Of a stretch of DNA of 64,000 nt, positions 33,601 to 42,901 are shown piece by piece. The stretch's first letter is position 1. Each line of letters starts with the position of its first letter. The notes under the pieces were generated by a model, which saw only the letters and a program-made list of their open reading frames with translations, was not told the origin of the DNA and ran no database searches. Origin of the DNA: Bacteroides sp. OF04-15BH (GTDB taxonomy: Bacteria > Bacteroidota > Bacteroidia > Bacteroidales > Bacteroidaceae); contig NZ_QUEM01000001.1 in NCBI RefSeq assembly GCF_003477995.1, forward strand, positions 186,001 to 250,000. The letters are read 5' to 3'. The position numbers and the translations under genes were made by a program.

Positions 33601-34989
33601 ATGATACTGATAATAGATGACGATAGTGCGATACGCTCTTCGCTGACCCTGATGCTGAAAAGGGCCGGTAAAGACGTGATGGCCGTACCCGGTCCTGTCG
33701 AAGCGATGGACGTGGTACGTGCTTCAGCCCCGCGGCTGATACTTATGGATATGAATTTCGGGCTTTCTACCAGCGGTGATGACGGACTCACCCTGCTGCG
33801 GCAGATCAAGCTGTTCCGCCCCGAGGTGCCGGTCATTCTGATGACCGCCTGGGGCAGCATCCAGCTGGCTGTAAAAGGCATGCAGGCCGGAGCCTTCGAC
33901 TTTATCACCAAGCCCTGGAACAATGTGGCGCTGATGCAGCGCATAGAAACGGCTCTGGAACTGACGGCCGATCTGGCTTCCGCTCCGGCGGAGGATGTGT
34001 TCGACCGTAGCCTGATTGTGGGCGAGAGCAAGCCGCTGAAAGAAGTAATCGATGTGTTGCGGCGCATTGCCCGCACCAATGCCCCGGTGCTGATCAGCGG
34101 TGAGAACGGCACCGGCAAGGAACTGGTGGCCGAAACCATTCATCGCAACAGTATGCGTGCGTCCAATGCCTTTGTGAAGGTCAATCTGGGCGGTATTTCG
34201 CAGAGCCTGTTCGAGAGCGAGATGTTCGGACACAAGAAAGGAGCCTTTACCGATGCGGTGGCCGACCGTGTGGGACGCTTCGAGCTGGCCGAAAAGGGAA
34301 CCATCTTTCTGGATGAAATCGGCGAACTGGATCTGGCCTGTCAGGTCAAGTTGTTGCGGGTGCTTCAGGACCAGACCTATGAGGTGCTGGGCGACAGCTG
34401 TCAGCGCAAGGCCGATGTGCGGGTAATCAGTGCCACCAATGCCGATCTGCCCCGCATGATCCGTGAGCATACCTTCCGTGAGGACCTTTTTTACCGTATC
34501 AATCTCATCACGGTGCGGTTGCCGGCTTTGCGGGAGCGCCGTGAGGATATTCCCTTGCTGGCTACCCATTTTCTGGATTTGCAATGCCGTCAGTACGGTC
34601 TTCAGCCGGCGGAACTGGAACCCGATGCCCGTCGTTACCTCATGTCCTTGCCTTATCCCGGAAATATCCGCGAACTGAAGAACCTGGTGGAGCGCACGTT
34701 GCTCGTCAGTTGCAAATCCCGTTTGACTGCCAATGATTTCCGGGCGCACTATGTGCCGCCGGCCAATGAAAAAACTTCGGAAGAAGAGCATGGCGGAATG
34801 ACTTCCCTGCAGGGGCTTACGCTGGAGGAAGTGGAGCGTCAGGCCATACTCAACACTTTGCGCCAGTTTGACGGCAACCTGAGTCAGGCGGCTCTGGTGC
34901 TGGGCATCAGCCGGGGTGCCCTTTATCGTAGAATGGTAAAATATCAGATACAGACCGATGATACGAAAACGGATACCGATACCGAATAG
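33601..34989 (+). CDS. NtrC-family sigma-54-dependent response regulator
   Basis: A 462-residue activator. The receiver domain (residues 1-115) has the acidic pair in MILIIDDD, phosphoacceptor Asp50 (LILMD), Thr in LMTAWGS and Lys104 (ITKPW). The AAA+ domain (about 138-370) has Walker A GENGTGKE at 167-174, the sigma-54-contacting loop as GAFTDA (214-219, Asp where the classic motif has Gly), Walker B TIFLDEI and the arginine-finger region REDLFYRINLI. The C-terminal Fis-type helix-turn-helix is NLSQAALVLGISRGALYRRM. It likely binds the palindromes at 16759-16795 and activates its own operon. It overlaps the kinase gene by 32 bases. Confidence 0.93.
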   Translation: MILIIDDDSAIRSSLTLMLKRAGKDVMAVPGPVEAMDVVRASAPRLILMDMNFGLSTSGDDGLTLLRQIKLFRPEVPVILMTAWGSIQLAVKGMQAGAFDFITKPWNNVALMQRIETALELTADLASAPAEDVFDRSLIVGESKPLKEVIDVLRRIARTNAPVLISGENGTGKELVAETIHRNSMRASNAFVKVNLGGISQSLFESEMFGHKKGAFTDAVADRVGRFELAEKGTIFLDEIGELDLACQVKLLRVLQDQTYEVLGDSCQRKADVRVISATNADLPRMIREHTFREDLFYRINLITVRLPALRERREDIPLLATHFLDLQCRQYGLQPAELEPDARRYLMSLPYPGNIRELKNLVERTLLVSCKSRLTANDFRAHYVPPANEKTSEEEHGGMTSLQGLTLEEVERQAILNTLRQFDGNLSQAALVLGISRGALYRRMVKYQIQTDDTKTDTDTE

Positions 34990-36313
34990 TCTGCGCACGC
35001 TGCGCATCGGGTGGCTTTTCTGGCTCTGGGCTTTTCTGCTCGTGCTGGTGGGCCTGTTGCTCTATGTCCTGCTGCCGGTCACCGAGAGCGCCTTTTACTG
35101 GGCCGAGGGTATGGTGGTGTTCAGTCTGCTGTTCCTTTATTATTTCTACCGCAAGGCGGTGAAACCTCTTCAAACCATCGGCAATGCCATGGATCTGTTG
35201 AACGAACAGGATTTCAGCAGCCGTCTGGCACCGGTAGGACAGCGCGAGGCCGACCGCATCGTGCAATTGTTCAACCGCCTGATGGACCAGCTCAAGAATG
35301 AGCGTCTGCATGTGCGTGAGCAGAATCACTTTCTGGACCTGCTCATCAGCGCTTCGCCTATGGGAGTGATTCTTTTTGACTTTAATCTGAGGGTGACCGG
35401 CCTGAATGCGGCGGCCCTGCGCTTTTTAGGCGGACTGGCCGAGGCTGATGTCGTGGGGCATACCATGGCCGAGGTGCCTTCTCCTTTGGCGGCCAAGCTG
35501 GCCCAGATTCCGCGCGGAAGCATCGAAACGGTGCGTCTGAACGATGCTATGATCTACCGTTGTTCTTCGCTGTCGTTTATCGACCGTGGTCTTTCCCATC
35601 CTTTTTTGCTGTTGGAGAGCCTTACTTCGGAGATTGTGAAGGCCGAGAAGAAAACCTATGAGAAGGTTATCCGCATGATTGCCCACGAGGTGAACAATAG
35701 TGTGGCGGGCGTTACTTCCACCCTCGATTCCCTTTCTGATATTCTGGAACCCTATGATGAGGGCGGCGATTTGCGTGCCGCCATGCAGGTCTGCTCGGAG
35801 CGTTGTTACGGAATGAACCATTTCATCGCCCGTCTGGCGGAGGTGGTCAAGATTCCCGATCCCAATTTGCAGACCGTTTCCTTGAACCGTCAGGTTGAGG
35901 CTTGCCGCCTGCTGATGGAGCATGTCTGCCGGCAGCATCAGATTCGTCTGTCTGCCGATCTGGACGCCGCCAATCCGCAGGTGCGGCTCGACACGGTGCT
36001 GTTTGAACAGGTGCTGGTCAATATTGTCAAGAACGCTGCCGAAAGTATCGGCACTGAGGGCGAGATCCGTATCCGTACCACAGCCCGTCCTCTTCAACTG
36101 GAGATTGCCGACAACGGAGCCGGTATCTCTCCCGAAGATGAAGACAAACTGTTTACTCCTTTCTTTTCGACCAAGCCGACCGGTCAGGGCATTGGTCTGA
36201 TTTTTATCCGAGAGATTCTGACCAAACACGACTGCGTCTTTTCTTTGAAAACCGATTCCGACGGTTGGACCCGTTTCCGCATTTGCTTTCCGGAACCCGT
36301 GGTAGAGAAATAA
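34958..36313 (+). CDS. Sensor histidine kinase partner of the NtrC-type regulator
   Basis: A 451-residue membrane kinase. Two transmembrane helices (about residues 17-39 and 48-65) flank a very short loop of about ten residues, so it probably senses the membrane or the cytoplasm. A HAMP-like segment follows, then a PAS domain (about 120-225), the H-box MIAHEVNNSVAG with His243, the N-box LVNIVKNAAES, and G-boxes ADNGAGISPED and FSTKPTGQGIGLIF. It should phosphorylate Asp50 of the response regulator. The ATG at 34958 lies inside the regulator gene, so the two are co-translated. It closes the sigma-54 operon. Confidence 0.92.
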   Translation: MIRKRIPIPNSLRTLRIGWLFWLWAFLLVLVGLLLYVLLPVTESAFYWAEGMVVFSLLFLYYFYRKAVKPLQTIGNAMDLLNEQDFSSRLAPVGQREADRIVQLFNRLMDQLKNERLHVREQNHFLDLLISASPMGVILFDFNLRVTGLNAAALRFLGGLAEADVVGHTMAEVPSPLAAKLAQIPRGSIETVRLNDAMIYRCSSLSFIDRGLSHPFLLLESLTSEIVKAEKKTYEKVIRMIAHEVNNSVAGVTSTLDSLSDILEPYDEGGDLRAAMQVCSERCYGMNHFIARLAEVVKIPDPNLQTVSLNRQVEACRLLMEHVCRQHQIRLSADLDAANPQVRLDTVLFEQVLVNIVKNAAESIGTEGEIRIRTTARPLQLEIADNGAGISPEDEDKLFTPFFSTKPTGQGIGLIFIREILTKHDCVFSLKTDSDGWTRFRICFPEPVVEK

Positions 36314-36314
36314 A

Positions 36315-36378
36315 ATTACTTCCCCGTCAGTAATTCATTACTTTCTTGTTGGTAATGGATTACCGACGGGGAAGTAAT
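36315..36378. repeat. 64-nt near-perfect long hairpin after the kinase gene
   Basis: Two 27-base arms with only two non-Watson-Crick positions enclose a 10-base loop, starting directly after the kinase stop codon. Each arm itself contains a smaller palindrome, ATTACT-N8-AGTAAT at 36315-36334 and ATTACC-N8-AGTAAT at 36359-36378. There is no proper T run after the stem, so it is not a standard intrinsic terminator. It could halt transcription, protect the 3' end of the message or be a protein-binding site. Confidence 0.7.
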
Positions 36379-36433
36379 TTCGGGTAAATATCATTTAATT
36401 ACCGTCTGGACGTGAAACCTAAGAAAAAATGAT

Positions 36434-36441
36434 TAAATTTG
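36434..36441 (+). promoter_or_regulatory. -7-like promoter motif before the barrel-protein gene
   Basis: TAAATTTG fits TAnnTTTG and lies about 66 bases upstream of the start codon at 36507. No clear -33 element, so confidence is modest. Confidence 0.4.
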
Positions 36442-36506
36442 GACGCCCATACTGTTGTAACCGTTCCGAAGGCAGTAGGGAAGAGTAACCTTTAAATGAG
36501 CAAACC

Positions 36507-39467
36507 ATGAGTATCAGGCATTTCATCGTTGGGTTGCAACTTTTCGTTGTATCAGTCTTGGCAAATGCCCAGACCCAGCATCCAGATTCTCTTACTTTAG
36601 ATGTCTTTCTGGAGGATTTTGTGAGTCTGAAACCGGTAGAAGAGGCAAAAGTGACTTTGTTTCACGGAAAAGATACCACCTTTTTGGGAACAGGGCAGTA
36701 TCGCTATATATATAAGGAGCCGGCTTGGTCTTATTTCTTCACGGCACGACTGCCGCTGCTCTCGTCCTGCTTTGTCAAGGTGGAGGCTGAAGGCTATGAG
36801 AGCGCTTTTGAGAAAGTGGATATTCCGAAAGACAAATATAAATTTGCGCCCACCCGTTACTGGCAAACCAAGATTCGTCTGTTCCCGATCCGAGAAGAGG
36901 TGCTGGGTAATGTGGAGGTTACGGCTTCCAAAATCCTGATGGTCAATAAAGGGGATACTCTGGAGTATAATGCCGAAGCGCTCCAGCTTTCGGACGGGGA
37001 TATGCTGGAAACGCTGATTCGGAATCTGCCCGGAGTGCGGATTGATGAGCACGGTCGCATCACGGTAAACGGAGAGTTTGTCAGCAGCCTGCTGATCAAC
37101 GGAAAGGATTTCTTTAGTGGAGATCCGAGTGTGGCGCTCAAGGCACTGCCCGCCTATACCGTGCAGAAGGTAAAGGTGTATCGCAAGACTCCGTTGGGAG
37201 AGTTTGAGGATGTGTCCCGTGAACAGAAAGATCTGGTGATGGATGTGGGGTTGAAACGGAAGTATATGGGCAGCTGGCTGCTGGAAGCAACCCTTTCGGG
37301 GGGAGCGGAAACTTCCGCACCGGCCACCGGACTCTATGCCGGAAGCTTGTCCCTGATGCGATATACCGACCGCTCGAACATCGCTTTGTTTGGTAATGTG
37401 AACAATATCAACGATCTGTGGGCTACCACACAAATGGGAACTATCTGGGCCATCAATCCGGATATGGAATGGAATAAGGTTCAGATTGGCGGTTTGGGAT
37501 TCAGTTTTGACGAGAGCAGGAAATTCCGGATGGCGACGGACTTGCTGGCTGTCTGCACGCAAGGCGACCTCCGCACGGAAACCGGTTCGGAAAGTTATGT
37601 GGAACATGGAAACATTTACAGAAAGTCAGCATTGAACCGGCATAACGACAAGACAGATCTGAAATGGAAAGGCTGGATGGAATATAAGGATGAAGACTTT
37701 ATTTTCTATCTGAAAGAACTGTCCCTGAATTACAGGCGCACGGATCATCACGCACAAAGCCGTTCGGTGTCCTTGGGAGCAGATGAAAAAGGCGAATATC
37801 CGGATGGTGAGTTGAACGACTTCTTTGCCCCTATGGGCAGTGAGGCCTACCTGCAAAGCCTGATTAACCGGCGGCAGCAGATGACCTTGGGCATTCAGGA
37901 GGAACTGGGAGGCAAACTTACCGGAAACATTTCCCTGCGCGATCCGTGGTGGGGTAAGAAATATACCCTGCGTTGGGGAGGCAACTACAAGAATACGCGC
38001 GACAAAAGTTATCAGGACGACCGTACGGAATACGGTGCGGCCGGTGTTACTGCCGGTACGGACGGCTTCCGGCAGAATCGTTATGAAACGGCTCCGGTTA
38101 CCCAATACGGTTATTATGCTTCTCTGGCCTTTCAGCCGGTAAACCGGAGTGTCCGGACCGACCGGAACCGGGAGTGGGGACTGACTCTGGATTTCTCGTA
38201 CAAAGGCTCCTTTGAATATAAATCCGGCGAACGGTCGCTCTATCGTCTGGAAAATGTGGACGGATGGCTGGCGCCCGACTGGGACTGCACGGACTGGAGT
38301 GATTTTGAAAACAGTTTGCGGGGAACCGGCGACAACTGGCAGGATGCGGTGGACTTGAACAACACCTGGCATACCGTGGAACGGAATTTCTGGCAGGATT
38401 TGCAGATCCGTTTCGGCAGTCGCGAAAAGCAGAACGGAAAATTCAGCTTCAGTGTGTCACCGAACTTCCGCTTCCTGCATGCGGAAATCGAGGACTTGCG
38501 CGGAAATCAGGCACGCACCATAAGTCGCCGTTATGTCTTGCCGGAACCAAGTGTGCGGATGGCGTATGGCGGATTCAGCCTGAACTACCGCTATCGGGAA
38601 ACAGCGCCCACACTGCTTTATCTGCTCGATGTGCGCGATGACAGCGACCCGCTGCATGTGTCTTTGGGAAATCCCGATCTAAGAAAGATGAAAAGCAATC
38701 AGGTGGGAGCCCGCTTCGAAAAGAGGACCACTGTGCGGCAGCGCATCTATTCCGTCAATACCGGATATGAATGGAACCGGGATGTCACGGTGATGGCCCG
38801 CACGTATGACCGCAACACCGGGCAGACGGTGACCCAACCGTTGAACACCGATGGCGACTGGCTGGCTACCGTAGGGGCCAACTACGGGCAGCGTCTGGAC
38901 GAGGACGGCAAGCTGACGATGGATGCATCCAGTGCTTTTCGGCTGGGACATAGTGCGGATTATGTATCCGACACTCCGGAAATGGGCACCGGAAGGCAGA
39001 ATGTGCAGAACATTTCCTGGACCAATGACCTCAAACTGACCTACAGCTTTACCCGGCGCACCCGTCTGAAAGCTTTGGCCAACGCCAAATGGAGCCATGT
39101 GGACGGCGACCGTGCCGACTTTGTGAAGATTAAGGCTACAGACTTTTCTTATGGACTGGATTTCACGACCCAGTTGCCGGGCAAGCTGGATTTCGATACG
39201 AAAATCACGATGTATAGCCGTAGGGGATATGTCGATCCTTCCATGAACGACGATTGTCTGGTGTGGAATGTCGGTCTGGCGCGTACTTTCGGAAAGAACA
39301 AGAACTGGATTGTCAAGGCTTCGGCCAACGACCTGTTGCGTCAGATCTCCAACGTGCGCAACACCATCAATGCCTACGGACGTACGGAGGTCCGTTATCA
39401 TACTCTGTCGTCTTATGCCTTGCTGAAGGTGACCTATCGCCTGAATGTGGAGCCGAAGAAAGACTGA
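36507..39467 (+). CDS. Outer-membrane beta-barrel protein, TonB-receptor-like fold
   Basis: A 986-residue outer-membrane protein with a signal peptide (LQLFVVSVLANAQ). An N-terminal carboxypeptidase-regulatory-like beta domain (about residues 28-130) is followed by a plug-like region: VEVTASKILMVNKGDTLEYN, then LETLIRNLPGVRIDEHGRIT and VSSLLINGKDFF, then PAYTVQKVKVYRKT. The remaining ~700 residues are long alternating strands of a barrel. This is the OMP_b-brl_3 layout of Bacteroidetes, related to TonB-dependent receptors. No TonB box is evident and no SusD gene is adjacent. Ligand unknown. Confidence 0.85.
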   Translation: MSIRHFIVGLQLFVVSVLANAQTQHPDSLTLDVFLEDFVSLKPVEEAKVTLFHGKDTTFLGTGQYRYIYKEPAWSYFFTARLPLLSSCFVKVEAEGYESAFEKVDIPKDKYKFAPTRYWQTKIRLFPIREEVLGNVEVTASKILMVNKGDTLEYNAEALQLSDGDMLETLIRNLPGVRIDEHGRITVNGEFVSSLLINGKDFFSGDPSVALKALPAYTVQKVKVYRKTPLGEFEDVSREQKDLVMDVGLKRKYMGSWLLEATLSGGAETSAPATGLYAGSLSLMRYTDRSNIALFGNVNNINDLWATTQMGTIWAINPDMEWNKVQIGGLGFSFDESRKFRMATDLLAVCTQGDLRTETGSESYVEHGNIYRKSALNRHNDKTDLKWKGWMEYKDEDFIFYLKELSLNYRRTDHHAQSRSVSLGADEKGEYPDGELNDFFAPMGSEAYLQSLINRRQQMTLGIQEELGGKLTGNISLRDPWWGKKYTLRWGGNYKNTRDKSYQDDRTEYGAAGVTAGTDGFRQNRYETAPVTQYGYYASLAFQPVNRSVRTDRNREWGLTLDFSYKGSFEYKSGERSLYRLENVDGWLAPDWDCTDWSDFENSLRGTGDNWQDAVDLNNTWHTVERNFWQDLQIRFGSREKQNGKFSFSVSPNFRFLHAEIEDLRGNQARTISRRYVLPEPSVRMAYGGFSLNYRYRETAPTLLYLLDVRDDSDPLHVSLGNPDLRKMKSNQVGARFEKRTTVRQRIYSVNTGYEWNRDVTVMARTYDRNTGQTVTQPLNTDGDWLATVGANYGQRLDEDGKLTMDASSAFRLGHSADYVSDTPEMGTGRQNVQNISWTNDLKLTYSFTRRTRLKALANAKWSHVDGDRADFVKIKATDFSYGLDFTTQLPGKLDFDTKITMYSRRGYVDPSMNDDCLVWNVGLARTFGKNKNWIVKASANDLLRQISNVRNTINAYGRTEVRYHTLSSYALLKVTYRLNVEPKKD

Positions 39468-39526
39468 TGAAAATCATACGTCTCGGAATCTTTGAATTTT
39501 TTAGACAACATTCTCTATTTTAATAT

Positions 39527-39534
39527 TATCTTTG
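39527..39534 (+). promoter_or_regulatory. -7 promoter motif for the AAA-ATPase-like gene
   Basis: TATCTTTG matches TAnnTTTG. The predicted transcription start near 39541 excludes a possible TTG start at 39532 and supports the ATG at 39559. Confidence 0.5.
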
Positions 39535-39558
39535 CGTAAAGATCAAAAAGAGAAGACC

Positions 39559-41130
39559 ATGATGAAATATCCGATAGGCATTCAGAGCTTCGACCAGCTC
39601 ATTGAAGATGGTTATATGTATGTAGACAAAACGGATTTGATTTACAAGCTGACTCATGAGGGAAAAATCTATTTTCTGAGTCGTCCACGTCGTTTTGGAA
39701 AGAGTCTGCTGGTTTCCACCTTAGAGAATTATTATCAGGGGCGGAAAGAGCTGTTCCGTGGTCTGGCCATGGAACGCCTGGAAACGGAGTGGGCGGTGTA
39801 TCCGGTATTTCATGTGGATTTCAATGGTATGAACTTTACCAAAAGCGGTGTTTTGGAAGCGATGCTTCTGGATTATGTCCGGAAATGGGAACGTGCATAT
39901 TCTGTAGAAGCCAACGAAACTCTGGATGTTGGCCTTCGTTTCATCAATGTGCTGGAGGCTGCCCATCAACAGACCGGACGCCGTGCCGTGGTGCTTATCG
40001 ATGAGTATGACAAGCCGATTCTGGATGTTCTGGATGTGGATACCGATCTGGAGAATCAGCATCGCAATATTCTGAAAGCATTTTATTCGGTCTTCAAGGG
40101 AGCGGACAGCCATTTGCAGTTTGTGCTGCTGACGGGAGTGACCAAGTTTTCTCAAGTCAGTGTGTTCAGTGGGTTCAACCAGCCTAAGGACATCAGTATG
40201 GATGCCCGTTACGAGGCTTTGTGTGGCATTACGCAGGAAGAGATTGACCATAATTTTGCGGAACCGATAGCTGCTATGGCTGCCGAATACGAATGTACTC
40301 CGGAAGAAATGCGCCGGAAATTGAAAGCACACTACGACGGTTATCACTTCAGCGACCGTATGACGGATATTTATAATCCGTTCAGTCTGCTCAATGCATT
40401 GGACAGTCTTCGTATTCGTGACTATTGGTTCAGTACGGGCACACCGACCTATCTGATTCGCTTACTCTCTCACTTCAAGGAGAATATGAACGAACTGACA
40501 GGTAAGTATTACCCTCCGGAGGAGTTTATCGACTACAAGGCCGATGTGGAACGTCCCCTGCCGATGATTTACCAGAGTGGTTATCTGACGGTGAAGGCTT
40601 ATGACCGGGACTTTAATACCTTCCTGCTCGATTTTCCGAACAATGAGGTGAAGAACGGATTTCTTACGATGCTTTCGGCTGCTTATCTGAAGCCGGCGGA
40701 AAATACGGGTGGCTGGATTCGCAGTCTGGTGGTGGCTTTGCGTCAGGGCGATGTGGAGCGGGTGCATACTCTGTTTACCTCGTTCCTTTCGAGCATTCCC
40801 TATACGATGCGACGCAAGGAAGATGAGGCGGAGCGGGAGCGTTACTTCCAGTATACATTCTATCTGATCCTGCGTCTGGTGAGCGTGTACACGGTGTATG
40901 TGGAGAAGGTGCAGAGTCAAGGTCGTGTGGACTGTGTGCTGGAAACGGCTGACTATGTTTATATCTTTGAGTTCAAACTGGACGGCACGGCTGAAGAAGC
41001 CTTACAACAGATTGAGGAGAAAGGCTACGCCCGTGAATATGTTGCCGACAACCGGAAACTGTATTGCATCGGTGCCAGCTTCTCTTCGGAAACGGGCACA
41101 ATCAGTGACTGGGGCGTGCGCCCAAAATGA
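39559..41130 (+). CDS. AAA-ATPase-like protein with PD-(D/E)XK nuclease-type C-terminus
   Basis: A 523-residue cytosolic protein of a family expanded in Bacteroidales (PF09820 plus DUF1703/PF08011). It starts MMKYPIGIQSFDQLIEDGYM. The P-loop region is SRPRRFGKSLLVSTL and Walker B is AVVLIDEYDKPILD. The C-terminal third has the PD-(D/E)XK pattern as RVDCVLETADYVYIFEFKLD followed by a helix with AREY. Function is not established; such proteins are often thought to be selfish or defence-related. It has its own promoter motif, and the next gene begins 143 bases later. Confidence 0.85.
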   Translation: MMKYPIGIQSFDQLIEDGYMYVDKTDLIYKLTHEGKIYFLSRPRRFGKSLLVSTLENYYQGRKELFRGLAMERLETEWAVYPVFHVDFNGMNFTKSGVLEAMLLDYVRKWERAYSVEANETLDVGLRFINVLEAAHQQTGRRAVVLIDEYDKPILDVLDVDTDLENQHRNILKAFYSVFKGADSHLQFVLLTGVTKFSQVSVFSGFNQPKDISMDARYEALCGITQEEIDHNFAEPIAAMAAEYECTPEEMRRKLKAHYDGYHFSDRMTDIYNPFSLLNALDSLRIRDYWFSTGTPTYLIRLLSHFKENMNELTGKYYPPEEFIDYKADVERPLPMIYQSGYLTVKAYDRDFNTFLLDFPNNEVKNGFLTMLSAAYLKPAENTGGWIRSLVVALRQGDVERVHTLFTSFLSSIPYTMRRKEDEAERERYFQYTFYLILRLVSVYTVYVEKVQSQGRVDCVLETADYVYIFEFKLDGTAEEALQQIEEKGYAREYVADNRKLYCIGASFSSETGTISDWGVRPK

Positions 41131-41273
41131 CAAAAGGATTCGATACTTCATTCTGAATTCAGATAAATTTCCTTTTGGGAATTTGCAAGTCTCATCATTT
41201 TTTACGAATATTGCAAACAGGTGGTCCATACGTGGGCTGCCTGTTTTGTTTTACTATTAAAAAATAAAATACC

Positions 41274-42722
41274 ATGACAACACCCTGCTTTGAATCTTTG
41301 AAGCTGAACCGAAAGCAGATGATCATGCTGCCGGTAATTGTACTTGTGACTGCCTTTTTGTGGCTGGTGCCGACTTCCTTTTACGGTATAGACGGACTGA
41401 CGATTGTGGAACAGCGCACCATCGCGCTTTTTGCCTTTGCCGCCCTGATGTGGATGTTCGAGGTGATTCCTACCTGGACCACTTCCGTGATTCTGATTGT
41501 AACCATGCTGCTGACCATCTCCGACAGCAGTCTGCGTTTCCTGCGCGAAGGCCCTCCGGTAGAGGAACTCGGTTCTCTGGTCAGCTACAAGGCCATCCTG
41601 TCTACTTTTGCCGATCCGGTGATTATGCTCTTTCTGGGTGGTTTCATTCTGGCTATTGCCGCAACCAAAGTGGGGCTTGATGTGCAGCTGGCCAAATGGC
41701 TGCTCTGGCCTTTCGGTAACAAACCGCAGAATGTGTTGCTCGGTTTTTTGCTGATTATCGGACTGTTTTCCATGTTTATGAGTAATACGGCCACGGCTGC
41801 CATGATGCTTACCTTCCTGGCTCCCGTGCTGAAAACCCTGCCGGCTGACGGAAAAGGACGTATCGGACTGGCTATGGCCATCCCCGTAGCGGCCAACCTG
41901 GGAGGTATCGGTACGCCAATCGGTACTCCGCCTAATGCCATTGCCCTGAGTTATCTGAACGAGCACCTGCACATGAACGTGGGTTTCAGTGACTGGACGC
42001 TGGTGATGTTTCCTTATGTGGTGGTGATGCTGCTCATCTCCTGGCGTGTACTGCTTTGGCTCTATCCGTTCAAAGCCAAGACGGTGGAGCTGCATATTGA
42101 GAGTAAAGGCGTGAAAGGAGTGCGTACCTACATTGTATGGGGTACTTTTGCGGTGACTATCCTGCTGTGGATGTTTGATAAACTGACCGGCGTGAACTCT
42201 AATGTGGTAGCCATGATTCCGGTAGGTGTGTTCTGTGCTACGGGTATCATCACAAAAGAAGATCTGAAGGAAATCAACTGGAGTGTGCTGTGGATGGTGG
42301 CCGGAGGTATCGCTCTGGGTGTGGCCATGAACAAGACCGGTCTGGCCGAGCATCTGGTTGAGTCCATTCCGTTTGATACCTGGATTCCGCTGGTGGTACT
42401 GATCGTATCCGGACTGTTGGGTTATTTCATTTCCAACTTTATTTCCAACACGGCGGCAGCCAATCTGATTGTTCCGATTCTGAGTGCTGTGGCTGTAGGT
42501 ATGGGTGAGTCGCTGAATGCCGTGGGAGGCGTGAAAACCTTGTTGGTCGGTGTGGCTCTGTCCACTTCCTTGGCTATGCTCTTCCCGATTTCTACACCGC
42601 CGAATGCGCTGACCCATTCAACGGGACTGACTACTACGCGCGATATGACGCAGGTGGGACTGATCATCGGTTTTATCGGTTTCATATTGGGATATGCGCT
42701 GCTTATCTTTGTGGGAATATAA
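41274..42722 (+). CDS. DASS/SLC13-family sodium-anion symporter
   Basis: A 482-residue inner-membrane transporter with about 11-12 hydrophobic segments. Two SNT signature motifs that bind sodium and carboxylate substrate are present: MSNTATAAMMLTFLAPVL near residue 170 and FISNTAAANLIVPIL near residue 388. Each is paired with a proline-rich helix break (GIGTPIGTPPNAIALS and PISTPPNALTHS). Family members import dicarboxylates (succinate, malate, fumarate) or sulfate with sodium. Dicarboxylates are the more likely substrates here, by inference from the motifs. A terminator follows. Confidence 0.92.
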   Translation: MTTPCFESLKLNRKQMIMLPVIVLVTAFLWLVPTSFYGIDGLTIVEQRTIALFAFAALMWMFEVIPTWTTSVILIVTMLLTISDSSLRFLREGPPVEELGSLVSYKAILSTFADPVIMLFLGGFILAIAATKVGLDVQLAKWLLWPFGNKPQNVLLGFLLIIGLFSMFMSNTATAAMMLTFLAPVLKTLPADGKGRIGLAMAIPVAANLGGIGTPIGTPPNAIALSYLNEHLHMNVGFSDWTLVMFPYVVVMLLISWRVLLWLYPFKAKTVELHIESKGVKGVRTYIVWGTFAVTILLWMFDKLTGVNSNVVAMIPVGVFCATGIITKEDLKEINWSVLWMVAGGIALGVAMNKTGLAEHLVESIPFDTWIPLVVLIVSGLLGYFISNFISNTAAANLIVPILSAVAVGMGESLNAVGGVKTLLVGVALSTSLAMLFPISTPPNALTHSTGLTTTRDMTQVGLIIGFIGFILGYALLIFVGI

Positions 42723-42750
42723 AAAGCTTTTGATTTTTATTTGAAATATG

Positions 42751-42786
42751 AAAGGCCGGAGTCAGCAATCAGACTCCGGCCTTTTT
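42751..42786 (+). terminator. Intrinsic terminator after the symporter gene
   Basis: AAAGGCCGGAGTC and GACTCCGGCCTTT form a 13-bp stem around a 7-base loop, ending in TTTTTG. Strong. Confidence 0.9.
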
Positions 42787-42840
42787 GCGATAAACGGAAC
42801 ATAAGAAAAGAAAAAAAGACTATAAGCAGAGAAAAATTGT

Positions 42841-42848
42841 ATATTTGC
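42841..42848 (+). promoter_or_regulatory. -7 promoter motif for the glycosyltransferase/flippase pair
   Basis: TATATTTG matches TAnnTTTG, about 53 bases upstream of the start at 42902. No -33 match. Confidence 0.5.
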
Positions 42849-42901
42849 AGTGTGATGATGATTGATAATAACAGACGTAAAAACTAAGGTGTATAAATTA
42901 A

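Noticed and set aside
33724..35007. Minus-strand open frame of 427 codons
   Set aside because: It lies opposite the NtrC-type regulator, whose motifs are intact. No family features in the antisense product.
41202..42617. Minus-strand open frame of 471 codons, rich in His and Gln
   Set aside because: It is fully antisense to a clear SLC13-type symporter, and the low-complexity His/Gln composition is that of a shadow frame.
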